A DNA stretch of 64,000 nt from Ecdyonurus torrentis. Taxonomy: Eukaryota; Arthropoda; Insecta; Ephemeroptera; Heptageniidae. The translations under genes were made by a program, and so were the position numbers. Positions 1 through 13,275 of the stretch are shown here, in pieces. The stretch lies in contig OX439128.1 of NCBI GenBank assembly GCA_949318235.1, forward strand, positions 49,364,932-49,428,931, in the 5' to 3' direction. The notes beneath the pieces are model-generated. The model made no database searches. It worked only from the letters and a program-made list of their open reading frames with translations, and was not told the DNA's origin. Numbering within the stretch: the first letter of the stretch is position 1; the number at the start of each line of letters is the position of its first letter.

Positions 1-540
1 TAACATTTTTAGCAATGTTAGTTTAAGATTCAAATATACAAAATATAACTTTTAAATCAATTTAAAAAGTTTCTTAGAATTACTATTATTTTTTTTCGGG
101 TGAAACTTTTAGTTAAAAATGTAGTGTTTATATTTTAGAAATTTGGAGATATACGTATTGCACTTAATTGTAATTGCTAGACACCCCCCCCCCCCTTTCC
201 AAAGAAAAATTGTGAGGCAAATTTGAATATGATCATGGGTGAGGGACTTTTTGAATTAAGTTTTCTACAAAATTAAAATTTAAGGTGTTACATTATATTG
301 CAGTACTTGTAATCTCAATAATTTGAGACTTTCTAATATTAAAAAAAAGTCGAGAACTTTAATAGTAATAACGGCTATACTACTGAGTAAAATCAGGTCA
401 CAAACTTCTTAACACTAATTAAAATGCTCTACCTAACAGTACTACCTGTAATATTGTATGTTTTAAGAAGATTATAGGAACAAGATTTTTTTTTATAAAC
501 CCAGGCAGAGCTATTTTGTTAGTTCATGCTTGTTGTCGTA
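1..540. other. AT-rich stretch with a 12-C homopolymer
   Basis: No gene is visible. The only notable point is a run of 12 cytosines at 184-195, unusual against the AT-rich background. Confidence 0.6.
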
Positions 541-834
541 CTTCACTGATAAAAATAAATACGTAATAATTTTGCCAGCACATTTGAATATTACAACATA
601 ATTTATGCTATGCACGGACAAAAATAAATACGCAATAATTATGCTAGGTCATTTTCAAGTTCAACACAAATTGTTTAATGCAGTATAAATTATGCTATAC
701 TACATAATAAATAATAAATATGTTATAAAAGCATAAATATTATGTTACATAGCATAATCATTTGTGTTGTTCTTATTTATTCTATAATAACATAAATTCA
801 GCATAAATTACGTTATTTATTCTTTCCGTGTGTA
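541..834. mobile_element. MITE with ACACGGA ends, family copy 1 (with a partial left-end duplicate)
   Basis: The right end reads inward as ACACGGAAAGAATAAAT and the left end (from 614) as CACGGACAAAAATAAAT, followed by AATAATTATGC repeats. A second, incomplete left end occupies 541-612. The interior is made of short palindromic ATTATGC/GCATAAT words. Four more copies occur at 25160, 25640, 47081 and 50033. No coding capacity. Confidence 0.7.
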
Positions 835-1688
835 ATAATTATATTTCGTTGAATAAATATTACACTGCAGGGGGTTATTATTTAAGTATTTCTAATTAAT
901 CAACATTTATACTACATATTTAAAAAAAATTTATTAAGTTTTAAAGTAAAGAAAATATCACAAAATAATTTAAAACAAAAGTACACATTTGATGTTTCAA
1001 TTGTGGTAAGAAAATCATAGATATTTTAAACTATTTTTTTTATAACATATTTTCTATAATATCATAAGTAACATTTCTTCTTTCCGTATGTAAAATAATT
1101 GTACAGTTACGAAGGTGTAAAATTTCATTCCACTGTCTCATATTATTATAATGATTGCACAGAACATTATTTTTTACTTTTTTTTTATTGTGTTATCGTG
1201 CTACACTAATCCATAGTCCCAGTCAAGACATTGTCTTAACGACAGGTAAAGACTTTTCCAATCAATAAAAAACAGCACACACTGGCCGACCATGGCCTAA
1301 TTACACAGCCCTGTATTAGCCATGACAGCTTAGAGAAACTTTGAAAGCGTCTAGACAAGCTGGTCAGTACAATCACATAAATTATATATCGATATTTTAT
1401 AGTGGAAAATATGTGTATTTATCTAATTTTTTTTAGCATGGAAAGCAAAATGTGTAACTCGGAGCACCATTTACATTATGTTCGGAAACGAATAACACAT
1501 TTTGATTTAATTGACGAAAAACGAGATACACATACAGTCCGCGCCAGCTAAGGATGCAACTAATAAGAGAGTGCCTAGAAACTCTACATTTAGTTAACAT
1601 TACCCTACCTCCTAGTGACCTTGAAAACTGGAGCGTCTATTGGCTGCCCAGTGGAAATCGATAAATCGCCCACATCTTTACGTGATTT
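835..1688. other. AT-rich non-coding stretch
   Basis: No gene or recognised repeat family is apparent. Composition becomes less AT-rich from about 1200 to 1650, but frames are short and without family resemblance. Confidence 0.5.
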
Positions 1689-1836
1689 CTATACTCGACT
1701 CAAAAAACCTGAGTTACCTGCCATTCGACCTTTTACGGTATCGCCCAGCCGCCCCCCTTCTCCTCAAATATGACAATGGGCGATACTTTAGGCATGCCCG
1801 ATTTAAATCGACTGAGTTTTTTTGAGTCGAGCATAG
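1689..1836. mobile_element. Foldback element with CTCGACTCAAAAAA ends
   Basis: The left end CTATACTCGACTCAAAAAA is matched in reverse complement at the right end (TTTTTTTGAGTCGAGCATAG), giving about 25-bp inverted repeats around a 100-bp centre that includes a second weak inverted pair (TCGCCCA/TGGGCGA). It is a likely MITE; only one copy is in the window. Confidence 0.6.
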
Positions 1837-2808
1837 TGTATATATTTCGCTACAACATTGATTTATATAATATATAAGCTTTCGTATATTACTTTACTCC
1901 AATATTTGTAATGAGTGAAACATATATTTTAATTATACATTATCTGTACTGTAATGAGTAGAATTATATATACGTACAAAGTATTAACATACTATACGTA
2001 ATACGTATAGTAATACTTACCCTGTTTCCGAGAAAATAAAGTATTTCAAATGCACATTTCTATAGACTTTAATTATAGTTTAACAATAATACCATATGAA
2101 TAATATATTTCCTAGTTGGTATGAATTGAAATAATATATAATTATAACTTAACTTTTACCATTGAAAAAAATTCTACTATATTTTTTATTGTATTTTCTT
2201 GGAAGGGTAAAATAATACTGGTCATGATATAGTTAAATAATATGCAAAGCTATATTATACTGACAAGTTTAAAGCTATGTATTATTATAATTAGATATAG
2301 AGTGATAAGACACTGAATTATTGATTAATAGTTTATGAACCTTATAAACTTTCATTGCTCGATATTAGATAGTTGTACGATAATAAGATATTGTGATTGA
2401 AATAAAAATAAAAGTCTGTACTGATTAAAGTATACTTATAACTTACAAAAATATTGACACTATACATAATACGTATACACGAGATGAAAGACATGCACTG
2501 AAACATGATCTTTTTAGATTTGTTCAAAAGAAAATTTCCTTTTTTAAATTGAAAATATCACTCTCGCCTGCTTTATATTATTTATTTATTTCTTTTAGAA
2601 ATGTAATATATAAAATAAAACACATAAACAATATAAGAATATCATATTCAATTGAAATTTAATATAAATCAAACAATATCATATTTCAAATATTGAAGAA
2701 TAATAATAAAAATTTCTTATTCTTATGTTCTTTCAATTGGAAAAACTGAATATTGACGATGAGTTTTGATTTATTTCTCGTATTACATTTTTATCAGAAG
2801 CGTTTAGC
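1837..2808. other. AT-rich non-coding stretch
   Basis: Very AT-rich, short frames only; nothing recognisable on either strand. Confidence 0.5.
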
Positions 2809-2855
<47 letters not shown>

Positions 2856-2857
2856 AG
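2809..2857 (+). repeat. (GA)n microsatellite, interrupted
   Basis: GA dinucleotide run with occasional GAAAG interruptions. Confidence 0.95.
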
Positions 2858-3295
2858 AAAGTGTTAAAAAGAAAGAAAAAAAAGGGAAAAACTAAATTAC
2901 TATTTATGAAGGTTTAACACAAGCTGGTATAGTTTTGGAACAATTTTGTGATATCCGCTCTACTCTACTTTACTCTATACTCTCGCTTGGATATATATAT
3001 ATATATAGAAAGAGAGAAAGAAGGTGGTGGTAACGAGCGGTGATAACGTTTAACTGCTATTATAGCAATGGTCACCACATGCTGCGGCTTAACCACGAAA
3101 TGTGGACATGCCAAGTTTTAACACTGCACTGTATATATATCTCTTCTCCTTTCTCTTCTACAATCTCAAGTGGCTACTCATATCATTCTGTCTAGGTCTC
3201 AACAAATGTAAGTGTATCACTTTTATCTCACTTAGGATAACTACTGCAGTTATTAGTTAGTATATATTTTTCAGTGTATATAATATATTTATCAA

Positions 3296-3799
3296 TAGAA
3301 GACGTTTCAAAAGTAGGTTTAGTTATTAAATTAACATACTCACAGCTTAACAATACTAACAAAGTGCTAGCAGACGACTTTGTGTTCCTGTCTCAATTTA
3401 ACATGCTTTCTTATGGGGGAATGAATCAGCTTTAAATCAGCTATAAATCAGCTATAAATCAAGTTAAAATTATTTCTTGGAGTTGAAACTTTTATTGTAG
3501 CTTATACTGAGCCTCAAAGCTTTTCTTTTCCTGGATTTCAAGTAAATTGGGTGTAAATAATCATTTTCTAACCAAATGAATTGAAATTCAGGAAAATAAA
3601 AGCTTAAAAGCTCAGTAAGCTACAGTAAAATATCGGCTCCGAGAAATAATTTTAACTCAAGTTATAGCTGATATTTTGCCCCATAAGAAAGCATGTTAAA
3701 TGTAGACAGAAACACAAAGTCGTCTGCTAGCACTTTGTTAGTATTGTTGAGATGTTAGTTTGTTTATTTTCTCACTAAACCTCCTTTTGCAAGTCATCT
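3296..3799. mobile_element. Large foldback element, CTTTGTGT family copy 1
   Basis: The two halves are near reverse complements over about 250 bp. The outer ends pair (left GACGTTTCAAAAGTAGGTTTAG, here given by position 3300-3321, with CTAAACCTCC at right) and the inner arms pair strongly around GCTAGCAGACGACTTTGTGTT (3366-3386) and its complement at 3712-3731. It can fold into a long hairpin. A diverged copy lies at 8438-8979. No coding frame. Confidence 0.8.
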
Positions 3800-4068
3800 A
3801 GAGCCTTGTTTTAAAGAAGTATTTATACATAAAAATGTTTATTCAAATCTATAGCGTTTAACCATTATATGAAAATGCAAAATTATCAATATGAAATAGT
3901 TAAAAAGAATATTATAAATTAGTACGTTGGGAAGTACGTTATGAAAAGAAAGCAGATGTGATCAAAATCGCTTATAGTCAGCCTCAAAATAGTTGCTTCT
4001 TAATTATTCAATATCTCAAATTTAAAAGTAAACATAAAATAGATGAATAAAATTGCTTATATTACTCA

Positions 4069-4308
4069 ATAATGCTGTTCGGAAACGCTGTTCTCTGCTC
4101 CTAAAATGATCATCAACTTTGGTTATTCAAATGGAATGTGCATTTTTTGGTGCAAGAAAACATGAATGATGTTCGTAAACCCTGTTCCCTTGCTCTAAAA
4201 AATGCGCATGCTATTTAAAAAGCATTCGGTGATAGTCATTTTTTTGTGGTTTGGGGCACGAAAAATAGGGATTACGAACATCACTATGGTTTACGAACAA
4301 CACTAATG
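4069..4308. mobile_element. Composite of TGTTCGTAAACC foldback units, copy 1
   Basis: Ends and middle contain variants of AATGCTGTTCGTAAACCCTG in alternating orientation (4070, 4171 and, inverted, 4270 and 4292), suggesting two overlapping or nested copies of the roughly 100-bp foldback element seen intact at 28889-28989. Confidence 0.65.
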
Positions 4309-4343
4309 ATATCTTATATTGTATAAAATGACAATGTTGTTAT

Positions 4344-4542
4344 TGACTGCATATGTTTACTCAAAATGCGGAAAAGGAAGTGCCGGAAAAGGAAACCACG
4401 TGACGGTAAAAGTGGGAGGCAGCTCAGGCCTAGCCAGGGCCTAGCTTGCTGCTGGCACCAACTTTTCTCCCACTTTTACCGTCACGTGGTTTCCTTTTCC
4501 GGCCACTTCCTTTTCCGCATTTTGAGTAAACATAAGCAGTCA
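4344..4542. mobile_element. Foldback MITE with GTTTACTC...CCGGAAAAGG arms, copy 1
   Basis: Arms of about 80 bp are near-perfect reverse complements (GTTTACTCAAAATGCGGAAA at left, its complement at right, including a CACGTGACGGTAAAAGTGGGAG block). The roughly 55-bp centre is GC-rich (GGCCTAG words). Copy 2 at 16951-17138 has the same arms but an inverted centre. Open frames on both strands here are artefacts of the palindrome. Confidence 0.85.
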
Positions 4543-4672
4543 TTGTGAAAAATACAACATAGAATTAAAGTTTTGTGATAAAATATTTTTTCCGTTATAT
4601 TATTGAAGCAAAAGAAATTTCTACAATATTGTTTAATATCTTTACTGGCAAGAAACAAGCTAACAACAAAAG

Positions 4673-4675
<3 letters not shown>

Positions 4676-4723
<48 letters not shown>
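4676..4723 (+). repeat. (GA)n microsatellite
   Basis: Uninterrupted GA run of about 24 units. Confidence 0.95.
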
Positions 4724-4726
<3 letters not shown>

Positions 4727-5198
4727 AATACTTTGAGAGAATATAAGCTCGTTACATGACTTTGTAATTATAAGCAGCATCACCTTGTCTAGGCAAGTAA
4801 GTAAGTAGCACTCCACATAATAAAATATTGCACACAAACTACAAACTGCCACAACTAATTTCTGCACTCGTCGTAGATAAAACCCTTATTTTCAAAAAAA
4901 CTAAATTACTTTTTCAAGAATTATCATTAAAACAAACTGTTATAATATGTTCTATTACTTTTTTTTCTTTTTAAATAGGTTTAATAACAATAAAATCGAT
5001 CTTTTTTTATTATTATTGGATTTGTTAAAGTTGTTAACTGTTAATAAAATTGTCACGGGTGACTACGTTCTTTTTTTTCTTTCCATGAGCAAGTATTTTT
5101 ATTGTAATTTTTTATTATACTGGCAGAAATTTTAAGATTAAAAAATATTACATTGATTTTTTTAAATGCTCACTACTTCCTTCGACTTTCTAAAAAGT

Positions 5199-5202
<4 letters not shown>

Positions 5203-5245
<43 letters not shown>
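5203..5245 (+). repeat. (CT)n microsatellite
   Basis: CT run of about 21 units, opposite in orientation to its neighbours. Confidence 0.95.
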
Positions 5246-5247
<2 letters not shown>

Positions 5248-5551
5248 TTTATTTCCTTGAATATGCAAATTTACATAAAATCATTGAAATATAATTTTGC
5301 ATAGATTGTGACTAAAAAAGCATTTCTGTAAGTATATGGGCATAACTGGTTAAGTTTTTCCTTCCACAAAACAAAATTATTTTAAATTAAAATAATAAAA
5401 TTGATGATTCTTATAAATTTTTATAGTATTTTTTTTAACTTGCTTTAGGGTTGCTTTATTTATGTTAGTGATGGATTAATGTACGTATAATTAGAGTGAG
5501 CAAAGTAATAGAAGCACAAAGCGTGTGATTATGAAATTTGTGTGAAGGTGC

Positions 5552-5555
<4 letters not shown>

Positions 5556-5621
<66 letters not shown>
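5556..5621 (+). repeat. (GA)n microsatellite
   Basis: GA run of about 33 units; frames through it translate as Arg-Glu repeats and are not genes. Confidence 0.95.
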
Positions 5622-5624
<3 letters not shown>

Positions 5625-7262
5625 TGGAATTCGAGCAAAAAAAAGAAAAAAAGAAGGAAAATATTTTTCTATTTTTTATATAATTTTTTCGTCACAATAT
5701 TATTTGTCATGTTTAATTTTCATCTAAGATACAGACAATTTTAATCGGTGATACACTCAATACTCATAAAAAAGTACAGAAATGCATACAGAATAATTAA
5801 GTACATAAATAAAGTGAAAAGGAATTTTCTAATTAAAATTTGATGTTAATACATTAAATAATTATAATTAAAATTATTACTAATATTATTTTTTTTAAAT
5901 CATTTTTAACATTACATGTCTAAAATTTCTATCTATTTATTGTAACTGACTGTACTGTAAAACAGTTGGGTTAAATTGAGAGGTTGTATGCCTGATTTCG
6001 CCCAATAAAAGCCATTTATTATTAATACAGGTTATAAAATGAAATTGAGTAATCTTTACATATAGGCTAATAAGATCAATTATAAAAAAAAAAGCATTAA
6101 TTTCTATTTAATTTCATACAATGTTGTAGAAATTAATGTTAAGCCACACACAATAATGAGATTATCAAAGTAACAAATATTTATATACTATGAAACGCCT
6201 AGTCATTTGTATCCTCTCCTCTTCTCTTCTCTCCTTTTTTCTTTTTGTACTGTATACATTTTATCTTCTCCCTTCCTTTTTTTTTTAAGGTAAGGGTTAG
6301 TTTAGGTGAAAAGATAGAAGTGTTTATTACATTTGAAGTGCGGCATGCGAGAAAGGGAGAGCAGATAATCCTGATGTGCGACGTCGTTGCCACTTTACTC
6401 AGAGTCGCTTGATAGCCCTAGACTTAGTAGAGAACTAACAAAATACATAAGGAGATTGCCTAAAACCAAACTGCGGATAACACACTTTAAATTATACTTT
6501 TAACTACTGCACTACTTTTATTATACAGTTTTTTTTTCTTAATGTTTATAACTATAGTATGTAGAGAGAGAGAGAGAGAGAGAACAAATAAAAATTTCAA
6601 GTCTACACAATCAAGGTGTTTATTTTTATTTTTTACCATTAGAGATACAAATATATTTAGCAGAGAGTGAAATAATAATATAAAAGTGCAGAAAAAAATT
6701 GTATTGCGCAACGTGCGAATTTTCTCATCATATAATGTATACCTAGTTTTAGCGTTTCCCATAAACACGCTTTAATTATTTTAATTTATTCTTCATACAA
6801 TTCAAAATAAATTCATTATCTTTACGTTAGTAAAATATACAAGGATTATTAATATTAATCATAGTATTCCAATAAAAAAAATACACTATGTATATGTTAG
6901 GTTAGTATGACTCAAAAATAAGAAATTCAATATACATTATGTAATGTTAGAAAGAGTGGAATATATTTTACATTAAGTTGAAGTTTCATTTATAAACTCC
7001 AAAAACATAAAGAAAGTATTACCAAGATCCTTGGTATATATTACTCTTTAAATAAATATATACAAATGTGCACTTTTAAAGCATTAGAAACACAGTATAA
7101 TATATTCTAAAATAATCTTCTAATTTACTTTCTGTGTATTATGCCGTTCTTCTAATAGTAGAAATGAAATGAATAAGATATTTTGAAGATACGTTATTTG
7201 TTTTTCATGTTATTAAGTTTTGTATATGATATTTTAATGAGAAGAATAAGAAGGAGCATGAC

Positions 7263-7265
<3 letters not shown>
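5622..7265. other. AT-rich non-coding stretch
   Basis: No gene seen. Contains a short GA run (6563-6583). Frames are short and biased by poly-A/T runs. Confidence 0.5.
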
Positions 7266-7495
<230 letters not shown>

Positions 7496-8009
7496 ATAAA
7501 GTAGAATAAATAAAACAAAAAAAGACAAGATGACAAAGAAGTATATAAGTTTGTTTTTCTTTGGGTATATATTTTTTTGAAATGTCATAAAAAGAGAAAA
7601 GTACAAGAAACAGAAAAAGCTCTGAAATACTTTTTCCAACTGGATAAGATGACGCTTTTGACACTAAAGTTGTGTCATAGGATCAACACAAACTTAAACT
7701 TTTTATTTTTTTTTATACACTATAAACACAACACAAAACTCACTTTTACCATTTAATATTTTATTCATAAAAAATATAATATTATAAAAAACTTTTATAA
7801 AAATATCAATCTATAAGATAATATATTAAAGTTCTCTCATTAATATTTAAACTATTTTTATTATCATCACTTTATAATTCTCTATTCTCTTTTTACTTTG
7901 TAAAAAGTCTTATAATAATTAAAATTATAATTATTATATAAAATAGGGAATATAAAATTATCTGTAAAATTTATAATTGATGTTGTGTTTAAATATTGAA
8001 GGGTACTTT

Positions 8010-8019
8010 GAGAGAGAGA

Positions 8020-8067
<48 letters not shown>
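8010..8067 (+). repeat. (GA)n microsatellite with one GATA interruption
   Basis: GA run of 58 bp broken once by GATAGA. Confidence 0.95.
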
Positions 8068-8437
8068 CATGTTGTATGTTGTTAACACAAAAAGTACAGA
8101 GTTTTGAATGATAGTTCCTCGGTAACTTTGAGTAAAGCTAAAGTTTTCAGACAAAAAAATCCTCAAGCTACTAATTTTCTTTAAAAAAAAAAATTTAATA
8201 CCAATTAAAAATATAATGCGTATATATATAGTTTAATGAAACTAGAAATAATTTTCAAATATTATAGACTACTACATAAATAAATAAAAAAAAAAATTCA
8301 AAATTTTGGTTATTTTTCTTACTATTTTAAATTTATTGAGTTATAATTTTCCTTTTTTTTTTCTGAAGATTACGATAAAAATTTAATGAAAGTCTGTTTT
8401 TTCATACAAATAAAATTAAATGCAATGCAATAATATA

Positions 8438-8714
8438 TGACTTGCAAAAGTTTTTTGTTTGTTTGTGAGAGAATGAATAAACTAAGAGATCCTCAATAAT
8501 AACAAATTGCTATCAGATGACTTTGTGTTCCAGCCTTGACTCAACATGCTTTCTTATGGAGGAATAAAGCAGCTATAATTCAAGTCACAATCTTTTCTCA
8601 ATATCGAAATATCTATTGTAGCTTACTGAACCCTCAAGCTTTTTTTTTTTTTTTTTTTTTTGCATTTTAAGTCCATTTCATGAAATAAATTGTAACCACA
8701 AGTTACTTCCAGTT

Positions 8715-8749
<35 letters not shown>

Positions 8750-8979
8750 GAAGCTTTGACATCCAATAAGCTATACAGTAAAAATTGCAGTTTGAAAAAA
8801 AATTTAATTCAAGTTATGGTTACTTCATTTCTCCATAAAAAAGCATTTTAAATACAGGAAGAAAAAGTCATCTGCTTGCTGTTCTTTTTTGGTTTATTAT
8901 CATTATTTTTTGTATTGTTAGTAGTTAGCCTCCCAGTTTGTTTATTTTTTCACTAAAACCCCTTATTGCAAGACTTCTA
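8438..8979. mobile_element. Large foldback element, CTTTGTGT family copy 2
   Basis: Same arrangement as the element at 3296-3799: ACTTGCAAAAG end, GATGACTTTGTGTTCC arm and ACATGCTTTCTTATGG block at left, complements at right (for example AAAAGTCATCTGC near 8866 and TGCAAGAC at the end). A T-run (8640-8662) in one arm and an A-run (8716-8747) in the other have expanded since insertion, preserving complementarity. Confidence 0.75.
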
Positions 8980-9802
8980 TTGATTTTATTTAATAAAATT
9001 ATTGAAAAATAATGCAGTTAAGGGCGCCTACAAACGACTGATCCACGTCTGACGCCTAACCTACTTCTACGCCAAGATAAATTTTTGGTACAAAACTTAC
9101 TACTAATATGGTCACCACAGCAGAAATCCTCTTTTAATATATAAATTATCGTGAGAATTTTATCATAACACTTTTGTCTTGTTTTTGTTAACTATGTTGT
9201 AAAAGAGAGAGACCCTACAGCAGAGATTTAAGCTTTTTGTATTGAAAAGTAAAATTGTTACACAGTATAATTAAGACAACATAACAGTATTTACAGAGTG
9301 TTCTAATTTTTAGTAAAAATATTATGTTGCATCATGAACTGGACTTTGAAAACTGTCATAAATATTACTTTCTAATATTTCAATCTTAAAATATAAAATG
9401 CATTCACATAATCATTTATTTATTTTGACTTTGCGCAGTAAAATAACTATTTCCATTTAAATAAAACAAACGTATTTAAAAGTTGTTGCACAAAAAAACA
9501 ACAACAATATATTATAATTTATCTTTGAGCTTATGGTTACTGCAACAATTAAATTTCCACTATTAAAGATGATTGTATTTCGTAGAAGATTTAACATACA
9601 AAGTTGAAGTATGACACATAATGGAGTTGAATTCGTGCTCAAGGAACATCTCTTTCTATCCATTTGGTTAACTATTTTTTAAAAAAAAATTGCTAGAACT
9701 TAATTCTATACCAATTAGAATGTAGAAATCCCTATAGTAATATATATTTAAAATTACAAATTGTATAAAATAAAATAGACATATATGTGAACACTCTAAA
9801 AC

Positions 9803-9803
<1 letters not shown>
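8980..9803. other. AT-rich non-coding stretch
   Basis: No gene or repeat family recognised. Confidence 0.5.

Positions 9804-9867
<64 letters not shown>
9804..9867 (+). repeat. (GA)n microsatellite
   Basis: Pure GA run, about 32 units. Confidence 0.95.
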
Positions 9868-9868
<1 letters not shown>

Positions 9869-10030
9869 CTTGTCATTTTAAACTAAAGATGTAACATGTA
9901 AGACAACATCATATTGTGTATATGTACTTTAACCATGTAGATTGGTAACTTACCGAAGTAAAGTTCATATACACAGAGTGAGAGTGAGTAAAATAAAGTT
10001 TTGAGAAAAGCCTTTGCTAGTATATAGAGC

Positions 10031-10033
10031 AGA

Positions 10034-10092
<59 letters not shown>
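10031..10092 (+). repeat. (GA)n microsatellite
   Basis: GA run with one GGG interruption near the start. Confidence 0.95.
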
Positions 10093-10095
<3 letters not shown>

Positions 10096-10288
10096 AATAA
10101 CAAGGGAAGGAACAGTGTCGTATGATTAACTCCAAGCTTGTCAGTTGATGAAATCTGAGGGAAAGAGATGGCACAAGGGAACACTTTAGTCCCTGAACAT
10201 TTTTCCTAGTTTTAAGATTTTTTTTTTAAACATTCTACTACGTATGTACACAAAACTTGTATCTTTCATCTCAAATTTTTTAGAAGAG

Positions 10289-10292
<4 letters not shown>

Positions 10293-10337
<45 letters not shown>

Positions 10338-10359
10338 AACACACACACACACACACACT
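10293..10359 (+). repeat. (TA)n followed by (CA)n
   Basis: TA run to 10332 then a CA run from 10339; compound dinucleotide repeat. Confidence 0.93.
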
Positions 10360-10522
10360 CATATCATTTATTTTTATAATGACATGTAAATATTATAAAA
10401 AAATTATGCTTTTTTAAAAATGTACATATATTTTATTTATCAAGTATGATTGAAAAAACATTATGTAAACATGTATTATAGTAATATTATGTTATTTAAT
10501 CATTTATGTATATGTACATTCA

Positions 10523-10663
10523 CATCGTCTCTATTACGTCAAAATGTTTTACCTGAAGTTATCAAGGAAAACGTTCTTTGTGATATACTCTAGCTAACCT
10601 AAACTGTATTTACTGCACGCGACATAATCTCAGATGCAACATTTTAACGCAACAGAGACGATA
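10523..10663. mobile_element. Small foldback element with CGTCTCT...GT arms
   Basis: CATCGTCTCTATTACGTCA at left pairs with TAACGCAACAGAGACGAT at right, then AAAATGTT/AACATTTT, giving about 25-bp inverted repeats around 90 bp. Single copy; MITE status is inferred. Confidence 0.5.
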
Positions 10664-11159
10664 AAATGTTATTTACTTCTACTATATCACTAAGAAAAAT
10701 TATTCTAGTGTTTATAAATGATTGCTAGAAATGTTTTTTTGTTGTTTAACTTATACATATATATGCCAATATGAAAAACATGATTATAACGCCCGCAGAA
10801 TAAGGAAAATTCATTATAATTTTATAATATATTTGTTTATATGTAATTATAGCTCTGTAAATACCTATTGTTCTATTTTTGTATTTCACCATATATAACA
10901 GAACACATATTGTTTTATAATTAGTATAGGTATATTTTGCTCAGAATAATATATTATTATTTGTTGTCAGATCCATGTTTTGTTTTTACGTATTCTCAAA
11001 GAATTAAACATATTGACACTGAAATGTTCTTAAAATCACCTGAAGGCTTAAAGTATTATTATTGTTCAATTTTGTTCTCTAAATTATGGATTTTCGATTA
11101 TATACTTTAAATTTGTTATAAGAACAAAACGAACGATGAAAAAAATATACAATGAAACA

Positions 11160-11279
<120 letters not shown>

Positions 11280-11709
11280 TATATATATATTGTTATACGT
11301 GTGTATAGTATTTTGAATACCATCTATTGCATATATGAACATTTTTGTGACATGAAAACCAATCGTAGCGTTCGTTTTTATTTCAAAAAACCTATCTAAT
11401 CAAAAGGAAAAAGTATACCAAAATACAATATACGCATTTCATTTTTGTGTAATACAAAAAATTTAAGCTTTTATACTGTTTGAACAGCTTGCGAGTCAGT
11501 AATAACAACGTTATTTCACACAAAAGAAAAAAAAATCCAAAAACTCTTTTATATTGGATATGGAACCACTGAAATTGCGGATTGTACTCTATACAGTATT
11601 CATTTAATAAATGTGGCAAAAGAAAATTGAAAGTTTTAAAATCATAAATTTCAAGTTTAATAATTTAATTTTAAAGAAAACAATATATTTAAAAACAATA
11701 TTATTTGTT

Positions 11710-11712
11710 TGT

Positions 11713-11763
<51 letters not shown>

Positions 11764-11764
11764 T
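11710..11764 (+). repeat. (TTTA)n microsatellite
   Basis: About 13 tetranucleotide units. Confidence 0.95.
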
Positions 11765-12013
11765 TACACTCTGTATAATATACACTTCATTATACAGGTC
11801 CTAAAAATAACCTTTTTTTAGTTGGTATTTTGTTAATTAAAAAATATATTATAAAAAAGGAGTTTATTTTGAGTTTAATATGAAATTTACATTGTTATCA
11901 TGGTGTTTGCAGGTGGATGTATATGTATATTTAATATGTAAAATTTACTCTCTCTCTCTCTCTCACTCTCACTCACTCCTGCTGTGGGACACATATCAAA
12001 TATTCATCTTGGA

Positions 12014-12208
<195 letters not shown>

Positions 12209-13244
12209 TAGAGTTTCTCTCATGCTCATGTGTAATGAGAACCTACAAACGAAGGCAAAGATTTTTTTTCCTTTTATGACAACCCACATAAAGTAACTGA
12301 CTGCTGATATTCAACCTAGTTTTTATATAACATCTAGCAAATTATATTTTTAGATTTATATGAATATTTAATAAAATTTATAATTCAAGTTAAAAAAAAA
12401 AAAAAATAATAAATAAAAAGCTTTAAAATTGCTATTTTTAATGTAATATATCTCTATTTATTTTTCATGTAAAAAATGTTGTGAACGTTTATCTCCAATT
12501 TTCGACAACCAAATCGAGGGACCCGCACGAGGCATACAATCAGGAAACATAAGTTCACTTGGCGTACACAAATTTGGACACCGGTGGGTTACGCCGGTGA
12601 TTATTAGTTACAGTTACTCCGACCAACATAATATACTTTCACATTGGGTCAAAACCATCAGCTCGTAGTGAACTGGTAAACGAAAAGAAACACAAATACT
12701 GAGACATAAAAGTGTAATATTAAAGAAAATTGTGTGTATAAAAAAAAAAGTCTCAAAAGGGGCTTCCGGTAACAATGAGACGAAATGATTGGTCGGTACG
12801 AGTATAGCATTTTAGTTAGAAATTCACTTGGTGCTATTTTTGTAAATAAGGAAGGAGAGAGAGAGAAAGATAAAATTAGCCAATGTTTAAGTTAGTAACA
12901 AAAAAACATTAAAGCAATTTACTTTGAGTAATTTTATTTTCTCCTCTTTTACAATATAAAACGAGAGTTTTCAGTTATATAGAGTTGTGGTGGCTACGTT
13001 ATACGTTTTTTAGGGATGATTTTCTCTACATCAGAGAATGGCGCCAATAATTTAAATCTCGCAAATCTAGTTTGGCAGTCTTTACGAGGTCTAATCATTT
13101 AGTTCTTTGTAATAAAGTAAAACGTCGCTCTCACACAATTTTGCACTTTATTTTCTCTCAAAGAACACTTTGTATTTTATATCGAACTAAGGGAAAATTA
13201 GATTGGATACTTAATTCATTTCTAAATCGATATGAATTACATTT

Positions 13245-13275
<31 letters not shown>

